From Wolfiporia cocos (taxonomy: Eukaryota; Basidiomycota; Agaricomycetes; Polyporales; Phaeolaceae): a stretch of 64,000 nt of DNA. Both the position numbers and the translations under genes were made by a program. Of this stretch, positions 12,300-23,982 are shown piece by piece. Below the pieces are notes generated by a model that was not told where the DNA came from, ran no database searches, and saw only the letters and a program-made list of their open reading frames with translations. The stretch's first letter is position 1. Every line of letters begins with the position of its first letter. The DNA lies in assembly GCA_029448655.1 (NCBI GenBank), contig JACCLO010000006.1, positions 868,001 to 932,000 on the forward strand, given 5' to 3'.

Positions 12300-13640
12300 A
12301 CACCTTTCATCATACTTCATAGTCTGTCATATTTTCAGTCGGCTCTTGAATCTTGTCATAAAGGCTGACTCTTGTCACTGTCGACGTGCTCAACTTCTCT
12401 CTCCTCAATCCATATGTTGCTCTCTTGTCGCTCAACTACCCGGACACAGTCTGCCACTTGCATGTATCCAAGTTGACGCATCCGCCACTCTCTCTCCCTG
12501 GTCTGTTGTTCTCCTTCCGTTCTCGGCACCATGCATTGTGGTCTTTACCTGTGACCCAGCGTGCTTGCTGCACACACAGTATGCCTTTCCTTTCTCCCTC
12601 TGCATACCTTACTAAACCCTACTGCCATAATCTTATGGGAATGCTTGCCATGACAGGCACAAAACGCTGGACAGCGCCCGCTGCTCGGTACTCATCGCCC
12701 TCACCCCCAGATATCTGGTGCGTCGACTCATATTCTCCCCCTTCTTGTGCACATATATGTGCTTTTTCTGCTCAGCAACATCAGTTCTTAAATGTGCCAT
12801 AAGCTCCCCATGATTGCCATAACCAGTCGTGACTTCCTTGACAGATGTCGTGCATACCGCCTACTTATCTCTCACCTCACAGTCTGATTCCTCCTGCAGT
12901 ACACCCATCTTCGGGCCTCCTCCGCCTATCATTCGTGGCACATGTCGTGACTGCGCTCATGTGTGTCCTTCCCTTCCTGCTTATAGTAACTTATGGTTGA
13001 CGTTGTCAGGATTTAAGAACCAATCATAATAAATTCCAAACCAATCCACATTCCAAACGGTTCAATCCAATAATAACTCAGTTCTATCTGAACCCTTCAA
13101 TAAAACCCATAAAGCAATAACACCGATAAATCCCTTTATCACAGAAGCCCCAAGAAGATGAACCAATAAAATCCATACCACTATCACAACACACCAGAAG
13201 CCCCAGGAAACATTCTAATAATCCCAGTACCACAAGGATACCACAAGGCGACATTCAAACATAAGGTTTAACAAGCTCCTGATCTTCCAGAGATATATTT
13301 AGTCAAAAGCCACACAAGAACTAATTTCGCTTCTTTCATTAATCAACACTTCACAGAAGCATTCCTGAAGATATCAGAACCACCTATACATTCCAGGAAG
13401 CATTCACATAATTCTAACTCAATCACAATTCAGGGATCAGTAGAACACACATAGCTACCACACATCGCAGATCCCAGTCATATTACATCCGCCACAAATC
13501 CCAGAAACCCTTAACAAAGGTCTAACGAAGTCTATTAGCCTTAGTTCACTACCCAGACACCGCTAAACCATTACAGGTATGCGAGACACATAGGAACACA
13601 CACAGATTCATGTATATATAGTAGAAACCCACCAAGTCTG
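12300..13640. other. gene-free stretch with strong C-over-G strand bias
   Basis: From about 12300 to 13010 the plus strand is T/C-rich; from about 13020 to 13640 it is A/C-rich, with very few G in both. The only long ORF here (12289-12615, plus) is low-complexity Ser/Leu/Cys and matches nothing. I see no LTR ends or inverted repeats at the borders. Confidence 0.45.
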
Positions 13641-14042
13641 ATCCTCAGCTTGGTTTTAATCAAGTAACATCCTACTCAGTCCTCTTGTGTCTGAGCTCGG
13701 TCTGACAGACGTGCTGTGTACGGTGATAGTACTAGTAAGCGCTGTGCACGGGACACGCTCGCAGTAGTGGCAGCGCATGGTGTCCACACCACGTCTGTGG
13801 CGTATGGTCATGTTGACGAGGTTGCCGCTGTGCACGCTGTGGGCAGGAGCGGAGGTCAGAGACTACTGCTCTGTGGTAGATCTTTTGTAGCCCCTTCTGT
13901 TACTAGCCGTCTCTACTGATATGAATAAAATCGAGCTTTTATCGGCACTGTACTATGTGTATTAATAAATTATATGAGCTGCATCTCTGGAACTGGTACC
14001 CTAGAGCAGCGCCCCTGCCCTGCCAATCGCCCAAGGGACCGC

Positions 14043-14140
14043 TATTGTGAGGTCCTCGCAATAGCAAGGGCCTCAGATAATGTCCTCGAAATAGCAAGGG
14101 CCTCAGGTGAGGTCCTCGCAACAGCATGGGTCTGGGCGCC
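14043..14140 (+). repeat. three tandem units of about 35 bp
   Basis: Units share GTCCTCG(C/A)AATAGCAAGG and GCCTCAG and are followed by a diverged third copy (GTCCTCGCAACAGCATGGG). A short inverted partner (CCTTGCAAG ... GCTATTGTGCGGACC) lies at 14,138-14,190. Confidence 0.7.
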
Positions 14141-14602
14141 GTGTCCTTGCAAGAACGCGTCCCTTGGGTGCTTGCTATTGTGCGGACCTGCTACTATAAG
14201 GGGGTTATACATGACTATACCTGTCCGCCTACATTTACAGGACCTGCTAGGTATATCTACGTAGATCTACGGCCTCACACTTTGCTGATGCATGAGACTG
14301 AACTCGTGAATGCGATATTATTCGGCTTCGGACAGACTATATACAACGATTGGTTCGTTGAGGCGGGGAAATAGTGAAGAAGTATGCCTATGATCGGACA
14401 ATGCTGAGTGGTAATGAGGGACTTCAGTGCCGGAGATGCATCTTTAGAGACACCGCAGATGCATCTAGGGCACTCTATGCAATATTAACATCCAAGCGTG
14501 CTGCATAGATGCATCTGAATAAAATAAGATGCATCTGCACAAGAAATACCTGTGCAGGGTTGGAACACTTGACCTGGGATCAGCAAAGTCGCAACCTGTA
14601 CC

Positions 14603-15056
14603 TGTCACGGTTAATTCACGTGACCCTTATATTGCCATACACCGGGGTCGAACTCACGTATCTACGTCCCCCTATCACATGATCTCCCCTATGGTCACCT
14701 GACTTATAGATTGTACATGTACACAGCCCCTATCTTATCTACCTAGCGGTAGGGCCACCTTTAGGGTAGGCGTAGCACCTGTGTTGCCAATCATGTATAT
14801 AGTCTGTAGCGTTCTGAGGCTTACTCCTCAGAACAGTTATTGTAACGTTGGGGCGTGTCCCTCTTACTCAACCTCTCTACTGTGTGCCTCGGTCGGCGAC
14901 AACGTCTGCTGGGCTCTGCCCTATATCCCTGTGCTAGACTGTGGTTCCCCTCGCTGGTAGTATCGTACGCGACGTCAGCTTGGACCATACCCCGTGCTAG
15001 TCAGCGGTGCTGGTAGCCCCTCATTAGGCGCATAGGCACAGAGTGAGTCTGTGTCA
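14603..15056 (+). repeat. solo LTR (TGTCACGG...CTGTGTCA) inserted in the TIR element
   Basis: 454 bp beginning TGTCACGG and ending CTGTGTCA, flanked by the 5-bp duplication GTACC (14598-14602 and 15057-15061). Its end GAGTGAGTCTGTGTCA matches, reversed, the start of the solo LTR at 36,065, so they belong to one family. No internal retrotransposon region remains. Confidence 0.75.
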
Positions 15057-15374
15057 GTACCACTTTGCCAAATGGTCTTGGTTACCAAGTCACATACTCG
15101 TTAATATGATCCATTTAATGTCCTTTCATCGCTGTAGCTGTTGATTGTCAAGTCACACCTTAGTGCAATGTTTCATATTGCCCTGAAGGTAATTTATGAC
15201 ACAACATCCTTACCTCATTGCAGATACATATGGGTTGTGGGATACATCAATAAAGAGATGCATTCTGAGTTCAACCTAATGAGCTTACTGACATATGAGC
15301 AGAATGTTATATTTTATTACAACTGTTATTATATTGACTACTGACTATATATTTGCACAACATCTCCCTCTCAC

Positions 15375-15455
15375 CAACTGCTTTAGCTGAGTGGTTTCAG
15401 TCGCTGTTTTGCTGAGGTCTCGCGGTTCCTGGTTTGATTCCTGGCTTGTGATGCT
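15375..15455 (+). other. tRNA-like Pol III promoter (SINE or tRNA relic)
   Basis: A-box TAGCTGAGTGG at 15384-15394 and B-box GGTTTGATTCC at 15431-15441 lie 47 nt apart, as in tRNA genes, and the T-arm would pair 4 of 5 positions (CCTGG/CCTGG around TTTGATT). The acceptor arms do not pair, so it is not a working tRNA. A T-rich run (CTTTATTTT) follows, as in Pol III terminators. Confidence 0.45.
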
Positions 15456-15734
15456 TTATTTTGGTACTAACGGGCGCCTAATTTCGATGACTTAGAGTGC
15501 CCCAGATGCATCTGCAGTGTCTCTAAAGATGCATCTGTGGCACTGAAACTCTAGTGGTAATAGCTATCAACAGAAAATGCACATTGTCTCAAACATCACC
15601 CTTATAATAAATGACCGGCTCGAAGCTGTTTTTGGACACCCGCAAATGATCCAGGCTCTTCCACACAATGACTTCTCTGCAGACAACCTTTATAGTATCA
15701 GTCTCTCAAGGCTCACAAATGATGAAGGGTGAGG

Positions 15735-16957
15735 CCCAGTGAAAAGCCGTCATATCCTTAGTGTATCAGTAAATACTAGTAAATATCAAAAAATATATTG
15801 AGATAACCATTTATACCAGAAGCTATCGAAAGCTAAATGCCAAGAGTCTGGGCGGTCAGATCACCGATGCCAAGACTTTTGTCGTACTCATACATACTAG
15901 TTAATATACATATACTCAACATATCCTCAATTAATAGAAGTCGCGATTGAGAATTTTTCGAGCAGACGTCCAGTCGCAAAACTGCAAGTCGACGTCAAGT
16001 CAAAAAGTGTCTTGTGGGCAGCAACCTGGACTTCGACTTCGTTGCAAGCAGCAAGCCCAAGCACTCACGTGAGTTGGTCACTCAATTGCGTCATAGTACA
16101 AGTACTGTCCTGTCTCGGGTTGTCTGTCTATTTTTCTTATCTCTACTTCATACTTCCACCATCTCCCAAGGTATGCACGGCTCTAGTGAGGTGATCATAG
16201 AGAAGATTGGTTGCTTCATGCAGAACACAGCAAATGAAACAAGATTCAGTGAGTATATGCATGCTCAACACTTGTTTTGATAACTTCCATCTGTAGATAC
16301 AGACTGCAGAGGTGCATGCATTCCCCATTCTTGCATTGCACCCCAGATGGCACTTCTCTTTTATCGGACTCCAGGGACTTCATCTGGATAGGTTACAAAT
16401 GCACGGCTTAGGTACGTACAATCTGTCCCTTTTTATGCTAACGGTGACTCATCTGCCCATACCGCACCGATTATCAGCCCCCCGACTCCCACCGCACCCG
16501 CCATTTCCGCCTTGGCACGCTATTGACTCTGATCGATGCATGACTCCAATCGCACCATCATGCACCGAGTGCATCAACTTCCAACATATGTGCGCCATTT
16601 TTTTGAGTGAGTCAGAAGATGAGATCCGGTGGATTTTGGTACTTTCTGGTAGCTGTTGATAGATTAAAAAATGAGGTCTGACATGAACAAGTATGCTCTG
16701 ATTGAGTGAGCCTCTGCATATTGGTATGTTTGAGTATCTTGGGATAGTCGCTACATTTTCAGACAGGGCTGTCGGGTATTTTCTGGTAATTAGTAGTATA
16801 TTGGAATGCTATCCTACTAGCTTGTGGTACATTACAGTGGCTTCTAGTATACTACCGGGCACCTAGAAAAATAGCGAATTCTATGAAGAGTCCAACTTTA
16901 GTATCAGATCATATCGGGTAGCTACTGATAGAATCTGATACGAGGTACTTTCACTGG
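15735..16957 (+). mobile_element. hAT-like non-autonomous element, copy 1
   Basis: 1223 bp beginning CCCAGTGAAAAG and ending CTTTCACTGG, flanked by the 8-bp duplication GGGTGAGG (15727-15734 and 16958-16965). An inverted relative lies at 24,584-26,445. TIR core CCAGTGAAA and 8-bp duplication fit the hAT superfamily. Internal ORFs are short and unrelated to a transposase, so it would need an enzyme supplied from elsewhere. Confidence 0.72.
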
Positions 16958-16965
16958 GGGTGAGG

Positions 16966-19900
16966 GCCGGACACATACCTTTGGAAACTTGTTCCCACCA
17001 CTTGCATTTGATCAATTGTATGTGCTGGAAGAAACGAGGGAGATGCCCTAGTCTCTTGCAAAGCTGCTTTAGGGTGTGGAACATTGTATTCCTGAGATCA
17101 TCACTGAGGCCCAGACTTCTGCTATGGGGTATCATCTGTGTTACTAATGAGAAGAACATCTGATATCTCATGAGGAGCCTGTGTCAACAGAGCATAACTC
17201 ACCTGGTCCAGCAACTCAATTATTGCTGCTGTATGAGTGCTGTCTTGGGTAAAAAGTAAACTAACTTCATGTATGAAAGAAATGTCTTGATTATGAGCTG
17301 TACAAACTCTGTGAGTTGTAGCAAAGGCTGATGGTTGTCAGATATCAGGCTTTCATCTGAATTTGAACAACCAATCTGACACACTATATGTGGGTTTGTA
17401 CAAGCAATTGCTGGAAACAGACTCATAGCTGTAGAAGCTAACATCATCATGGGAGCCTCTCGCTTCTGCAGTGGTCAGGCATAGTGTTGCCTCTGTAAGT
17501 ACTTCTTGGACAGAGAGCTGATAACTGTACCTCAGAGATACCATGTCCTGCAGAGCAAATATCCCTAGCAAACAGTTCCAAGAACTGTAAGGAATTGTTG
17601 TTCTGGAAATATGATGCGGAAATGGCATCATATGTACTACAGTCCCTAACCCAGCCTCTCCAGGGTAGCTAACAGTTATACCGACTTGGTCACCACTGTG
17701 CCAAGGGGTATATGAGGGGCAAACTGTTCATGCTCCTGAGTTTCCAGTGTTACCAAGGCTTCTGACCAAATTGGTAGACACGAAGCAAGCAGTTCAGTGG
17801 GGAGTGGCTGGAACTGGTAGTTTGGATGGTGTCACTTTGTTTGGTACTGAGCTGCTAGAGCTAAGCAATCGGCCTGTTGTCTGAATTGGCTGGATTATGC
17901 AGGCAAATTGGTGAAGTTGTCAGAATGGTGGTTTGTGGTGACCAAAGCTCTTTGGGCCAGATCGGCTTAGGCCAAGCAATTGGTCTTGGTTGATATAGGA
18001 TGTGGGCAAGGGGTTGGGTCTGTGAGCTTCTTGGAGGTTAGCTGGTAGGCTTGGTATGAAGGTTTGTGGAATGGGGGATTTTGTCTGCTTATCTCTGCAC
18101 AAGGCGGTATTGCAGTAGTATTGTGGTAGGGATCCAAGCAAGCTGGGGGGGGGGACTTTGTCATGGATGAGACTGACACTCAGAACATTACTGAATGGTA
18201 GAACCTCTGGGCTATCTATTGTCTTGACTTGAATGCTATCTACTGCTTATATACTGAAACCTCCACCTTCTCCAGTCCTAAAGCTGACTTGGCAGATGTC
18301 TGTACTGATTGCCAAACCTGTCCTTGAAACACCTTCACCTTTCCTACCATGTAATACTAGCCTGGTTTCACTGATACATCCAATACTAGTGCCCATCTGC
18401 CATGATTCTTCATCATATGGTGCCCACACCATTCCCTCCTGGTTGGTTGATGCAGCAGCAACTGGCTTGATGGTTGGTTGGTCCCTTCACAACAACTTGT
18501 CTCTGGTGGACAACTTCATGACGAGGAAGTGCCGACTGGCATCGGCGCTTGACCTTCGCCTGAATGCATTCATGCACTCTATTTTCACAACTGACATTCG
18601 TGATGACTACGGAAAGAGGGGTAGTGATTTTTTGAACCATACAGTGCTGTATCCACAAGACATAACAGCGTCAAGTCAGAAGTGACTGAAGGTTACAACC
18701 ATGTTCATTCAAATTGTAGCAATCCCAATGCAATCCCGCCGTGCGCCGTTGGGCGCCAGTATGATACCTTACTATATGGAAAGGCACGATACTATGGAAA
18801 GGCGCGATACTGAACACCGCGCCGGTTAACGGTTCATATACGTTCATACATTGGTTATTTGGTAGTTTGGGGCTTTTGATTCTGCATAGCAACACTATAT
18901 GTATGTGCTGTCACTCGTCGCCCACCTCAGACGCTGTCTCCCGTTGCCAACACTGAGCTTCTTCGTATGCTATCTAGCGCACTCACTTTCACACCCAACG
19001 CTATGGGGTGGGTGGGCAGAATGTCCAAACTGACAAAGCGTGCAAGCAGTTCATACACTAGAAGCGTAGCCACTTGACCGGCACATCCGGTGAGGGAGGT
19101 GACAGCGGATCGAGGCAGGGGGACACGACGGTAGGGCGTCGTATCTGAGCGACCTATGCATATCTGTACGCGTTAGTCCACTCATTGCGCCAGACGGTAC
19201 GTGAAACGGGCGGTGATCTTTGCAGGGAAGCTGGTGCACAGCTGTGATCGGCATCGCGGTGGTGCACGTCACTGCGGCGCCCTGGTCTGACTGTGGCGCA
19301 TTAAGCGCCAACGTGTGGGCGCTTGCATGCCGCGCACTAAATGATCAAGTCTTCGCCCTGGAGAAGGAATAATACCATAAGCAAGCAAGGATTCTGAATA
19401 AAACATATGGGCATAGCAACATTTCTCAAAGAACACTACAAAATGTGGTGATAATAAAATGCTATGTATGTGCTCACTGGGAGTCGAACTGTCGTCATCT
19501 GCATATGGGCGTCTGTTGGTCGAAACTGGCTTCAATTTTGGGGGGTCAAGTCGACCTTCTCCTTGACAGTCGAAGGTAATTTCTGACTTGTCCATGTCCA
19601 TGTCCCAGCCTGAATCCCAGCGCTCAGTTCACAGCTCCACATAGTGGCCTTCCTGCCAGTGCTCCCATTCCTCAGCTGAGCCTCAGGCTGACGGTGCACT
19701 TCAATGCTTCCTATGTTCTTTACTTTGTGAACCCCATGTTTCCACAAATAGAACTGGCTGGGTTGGTGTTTCCTCTGGTGAATGTCTTCAGGAAGTCACC
19801 GAGTGAGTCATCTCCCTCAAGAATCCATCTGATGCTGCCAGCCACATAGTGTTCATGTCTGCCATGATTGCTGTGCTTTGGAACTTCTGCTTTCCTGGCC

Positions 19901-20892
19901 AGCTCAGAGTTTGGAAGAGCCTGCTGCCCAGTACTGCAGATCCTCAGACCCATTTCTTAGATCAGTGGATGTTGTGGCATATCAATGGTGCAACTTTGGA
20001 TCACCTGTTGGTGGCTGAGGTTCACTTAATGCTTAATGGCATTCTGCACAATGACTCCAGCTGTTAAGCAGCCATCATAGCATGGACACTGAGGATTGCA
20101 CATATAGAACACATGAGAGAGGTCAATATCATGGCCAACAAAACCATCAGCACAAAGTAAGCAGGTTGACCAGTTTGATATTGCAGAACTTGATAAGTCT
20201 ATGCTGCTGCATCACTGCACCAGCCATCAGTGTCTCCATTTCCAAATTAGGCAGCAGGCAAGCCTATGTGACCTCTGACTCAGCTGTTACTCATTCCAAC
20301 AGCACTAATTTCCTGCATGCCTGCTCAAATGAAAATGGGAACATAATTGATTTGTCAGCTTGGTTGATTGAGTGCCAACATGTTTGGCCAGCCACTCTAT
20401 AGTGTTCACTTCCTCATCATTTGGCTAAGTCATTCCTATATTGGGAACATCACCTGACTTAGCCACAACAGGTATGCAGAATGCATAGAGTGGCTGGTTC
20501 TAGGAGCCTGTGGTAGGTAAAGTGGCATCTCAGCACATTTACCTTGAGGTAAGAGGTACCTTGTCTTTGTGGCAGTGCTAGCTCATGTATTGTTGTAGCA
20601 TATCTGTAGTTTGTGATTAAAAAAGACTAAACTTAGGTCCTTGCAATACATACCTTTCTCCACATTAGTGTTGTGATGGTCTGGCTATGGCTCGGTTGGG
20701 CTCAGCTTTGAGCAGCTACAGCTATCCATCAGCTTATTCCCATGGCTAGGCACCCAGCTAATGCACAGTCTGGTCTGGCAATGGTTCAGCCATGGCTGAG
20801 TCATTGTAGCCAGTTCCTAATAATATGGATAAGTCACTTTTTGAAGTGCTCCTGCTCTCATGTCCAAGTATTACCATTGGAGATGTCTAGTA
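16966..20892. other. 3.9-kb stretch without recognisable genes
   Basis: Short ORFs on both strands (for example 16881-17171 minus; 18233-18685 plus; 19720-19953 minus; 20082-20402 plus) show no domain I recognise and no consistent splicing. The minus-strand peptide LKQLCKRLGHLPRFFQHIQL near 17000-17100 looks like a decayed protein fragment of unknown family. A short tandem pair (ATGGAAAGGC(A/G)CGATACT) sits at about 18,776-18,815, and a tRNA-like B-box (minus strand, AGTTCGACTCC) at about 19,470. Confidence 0.4.
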
Positions 20893-20894
20893 TA

Positions 20895-20942
20895 CAGTAT
20901 ATTACCGGTCCTTTACCCACTACCACTCCTTTACCCACTTGG
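20895..20942 (+). repeat. pogo left TIR with two subterminal TCCTTTACCCAC motifs
   Basis: The TIR carries TCCTTTACCCAC at about 20909-20920, repeated at about 20929-20940 after a short spacer. The paired motif is a candidate transposase-binding site, by analogy with repeated subterminal sites in other pogo/Tc1 elements. Confidence 0.65.
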
Positions 20943-21400
20943 CTCTAACTCCTCCCCCGCTTGAGGTTATGCTCCCATTTTTTAACTGCACCTCTATACA
21001 TGCTCTAGGCTTATGCTCAAATTCTTTTGCCGAGTCCTGACAAACGGTTCTTTGCCAGTGAACACATATATACCGGTGATTGCCTATTTTAGATGACCTG
21101 CACTATGTTTTAAGCAGCTGTAGTCTACGGTTGAATCAGGGCATATATTCAATAGCTTCTAAATTTCCTGAAGCTGTGTCTGAGTATGTTTCTCTGCAAG
21201 ATGTAGAGGATCTAAGTAAAATTGAGGCCACCAGAAATCATGGAAAGTAGGTGTGACAAATGAGTGACATGTATGGAATAAGAGCTTGTGCGACGCGGTC
21301 ATGTGATATCGTTTATTGGATGTCGGAACGCGGTCGAGCAGCGGATCTGCACATTCTTCTCTGGCTTCATAAATCATCCAACACTTCTGTGACTTCTACA

Positions 21401-23710
21401 ATGGTGAAATCTCTCTCGGAACAAGTCAAGCGGCAGAAGTCTCGCAAGGCACAAAACCATATTCTGTCCCTGGCAGTGGATGCCTATGCACGGGAGCAAC
21501 TCAAGCCGAGTATGGAGTGGCGTAGTGCTTGCGCTATTGCAAATGAGTTTAATTTGCCTAGCCACAAGACATTAATTAGTCACTACAAAGGCCATGTCAC
21601 GATGAGTGCATTTAATGCTCAGAAGCAGAAGCTCACTACTGCTGAGGAGTGGGTTCTTGTAGACTTTCTACTTGAATCAGCAGACCAGGGTTTCTCATTA
21701 GACCTCCGTATGCTCAAGATTCATGCAAATGCAATTTTGCGCAGCAAGCATGGAGAAAATACCAACGAGGTCGGGCCAACGTGGGCTGGATGGTTCATGA
21801 ACAGACACCAGGACGAGCTTCAGATTCATTGGAGTAATCCATTGGCAGCTGAGAGGGCACGTGCATTGAACCCAGAGATTATTAAAGCATGGTTTGAGCT
21901 TGTGAAGAAGTATCTTGTGGATGCTGGCATTGACCCTAGAAACATCTACGGTATGGACAAGAGTGGATTCACACCATCTGACCAGGGCCGTAAGAAGGTT
22001 ATTGGGCACCAGGGCACAAAGACACAGCACAAACAGGGGAACGGAGATTGCGAGAACATTACCGCATTGATCACAATCTGCGCAGATGGCACAGTTCTCA
22101 AGCCTACTACTGTGTTCAAGGGCCAGAACTTTCAGAAGGCATGGGGAGCCAACAACATTAGCAAAGCTTCGTGAGTGACTACCAGAACCTAAGGTCATCA
22201 AGCATTCATCATAACTATCGGAATTGCACACTCGCCAAATGGCTGGACTGACGGCGAGATTGCATTGGCTTGGATGAAGGATGACTTTGATCCACAGACC
22301 CGAGAGAAGGCTGCGGGAAACACCCGCATATTCCTATTGGATGGACATAGCTCTCACTACACACGCAATCTACTCAAGTATGCAATGGAAAACAACATCA
22401 TTGTCCTAGGCTACCCCCCGCATTGCACACATGCACTCCAAGGCCTTGATGTTGTCTGCTTCGCGTGGATGAAAGAGGTCTGGCGAGAGGAGATTAGACA
22501 GTTCGAGGAGCTAAACAAACGAGGCGTTCATAAGGCCGACTTTGCGAAGACATTCGGGAAGGCATTTGTATGCGCATTTACAGAGGACAGCATTCACGCT
22601 GCATTTGCGAAGACAGGCATACACCCATTCAATCCCAATATCATCACACCAGAGCAGATGAAGCTGAGTGCAGCCACATCCATCAAGGGCGAATTTCCGC
22701 TCCCTCAGCCAAGTCCTGTCCACGCAGTGATGCAAGCAATGCGGATACATCAGCCTGCAGCTGCTGATGCAGACACCAATACACACATACCTTATCATGT
22801 CCCATCATGCACCATCACTCCTAACAATGCAGCCGCCGGTCCTTCCACACTCTACACTACACCCCTATGTCGTCGAGAGACTCTCACAGACGAGTGCTCA
22901 CAAACAACTCATCACCGTACTCAGGACGAGTTTGATGCCACACCCGACACGCCATCAAAGCGTGTCCGGTTGATGACAGCAGGTATAGCAACCACAACGT
23001 CAGGATCGTTCCTGCTTTCAAAGACACCCATCAGTGCCATACACAGGATTGCACCACCTGTCCTCGAGCGCATGCCAACTCACCTCCCAGATCCTGACTG
23101 GAGAGTGCTCCAGCAACCCAGTGGCAGTGGGCAGCAGTCATGCACTGAGATGCAGGAGAAGATTGATCAGCTCACAGAGAATTTGCGTCTTGCGCATGAG
23201 CATATCCACACGCGAGATGCCATCATCGAAGGTGCACATGCCCAGCTTGTGATCCAAGACATGTATGGAGCAAAGCTGAACCAAGCCCTCTATGCAAAGG
23301 AACACCGATTAGAGAATGATTGCACCAAATTATTCCCGGAAGGGAAGGGGAGGCATCTCACCAACTCAGGGCTCATCAAGGAGTTGGACCGTGTTGATGA
23401 GGTGTGCAGGAAGAATCTGGAAGCCAAAAACCAGCGCAAGATGGCAAAGCAGCAGAGGAGGGTAGAAAAGGAGCTTATCGAGGCAAGATGGAAGGACATT
23501 GTGACGCAGCACAAACATGCTGTAGACGGCTGGAGACAGGAGTGCGAGAGGCTGATTACAGAGGGTGTCGCCAAGAAAGACTTGCCGAAGCCGCCAAAGC
23601 GGCCGCTGAAGCCAAAGCCTGCAGTAGGACATGCCGATATGATAGTTAACCAAGCCAGTGGCAGCGCTGCAGATGTAGGAGATGACTCTAGCTCAGACGG
23701 TGAGGAGTAG
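21401..23710 (+). CDS. pogo/CENP-B-type DDE transposase, interrupted by a stop-containing gap
   Basis: The element's transposase cuts and rejoins DNA at the TIRs. From the ATG at 21401 (chosen over an in-frame ATG at 21260 because it matches usual family starts): a psq-like helix-turn-helix (ACAIANEFNLPSHKTLISHY, residues about 44-62), a CENP-B-type second helix domain (TAEEWVLVDFL to TWAGWFMNRHQDEL, about 80-140), and a DDE_1 core with the first Asp in YGMDKSGF (residue 186), the second in FLLDGHSSH and the third in LQGLDVV, 35 residues after the second. The C-terminal part is charged and probably coiled-coil. Between 22172 and about 22213 the frame has TGA and TAA; a GTGAGT donor is present at 22171, but I found no canonical acceptor that keeps frame. 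This is either an unusual intron or inactivation. Confidence 0.8.
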
Positions 23711-23759
23711 TGCACACGATGTGAGACTCGGAGTTTTCGAATTGAGGTGAAGTAACACG

Positions 23760-23980
23760 GACATCACGCTGGGTAAAGGAGTGGTTTCCGTGACATTCTG
23801 TTACTTCAGTATGTTTTGCTCGATACTCCACAAGTTCACCAGCAGTGCCTTAGATTTTTTTTGTGTACATACTTCTTACATTTATTGATATATCCCACTC
23901 ATTACTTTGGAGGGAGGCGCGTTGGCCAATCGACGAAAAATCGATTTCAAAGTGGTGGGTAAAGGAACGGTAATATACTG
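23760..23980 (-). repeat. pogo right end with subterminal motif copies
   Basis: The right TIR ends at 23980 (complement CAGTATATTACCG). The same subterminal motif appears inverted near 23951-23964 (GGGTAAAGGA) and again near 23774-23783 (GGGTAAAGGAG), giving each end at least two copies. Confidence 0.6.
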
Positions 23981-23982
23981 TA

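Larger units (their letters stand above)
14416..15552. mobile_element. non-autonomous TIR transposon with 9-bp target duplication (MULE-like size)
   Basis: The ends are inverted over about 60 bp: left TTCAGTGCCGGAGATGCATC and the right complement TTCAGTGCCACAGATGCATC, continuing through TTTAGAGACAC(C/T)GCAG and CATCT(A/G)GGGCACTCTA with about five mismatches. The element is flanked by an exact 9-bp duplication AGTGGTAAT (14407-14415 and 15553-15561). It encodes no transposase; a 9-bp duplication fits Mutator-like elements best. It contains a solo LTR (14603-15056) and a tRNA-like promoter segment (15384-15441). Confidence 0.72.
20895..23980 (+). mobile_element. pogo-like DNA transposon, complete
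   Basis: 3086 bp flanked by TA (20893-20894 and 23981-23982). The inverted ends are CAGTATATTACCGG then TCCTTTACCCAC on the left, and CAGTATATTACCGT then TCCTTTACCCAC on the right complement, 25 of 26 matching. The motif CTCCTTTACCCA recurs inside both ends. It encodes one transposase (21401-23710). End sequence, TA duplication and enzyme type all agree with the Tc1/mariner-pogo superfamily. Confidence 0.87.

Noticed and set aside
12289..12802. Ser/Leu/Cys-rich ORFs in the T/C-rich block
   Set aside because: Composition explains the open frames; no domain, signal or splicing pattern.
12000..14140. Possible CRISPR array from regular repeats
   Set aside because: Units are degenerate and contiguous, without unique spacers, and the DNA is eukaryotic.
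19460..19490. Minus-strand B-box AGTTCGACTCC
   Set aside because: No clear A box or stems; at most a very old tRNA-derived relic.
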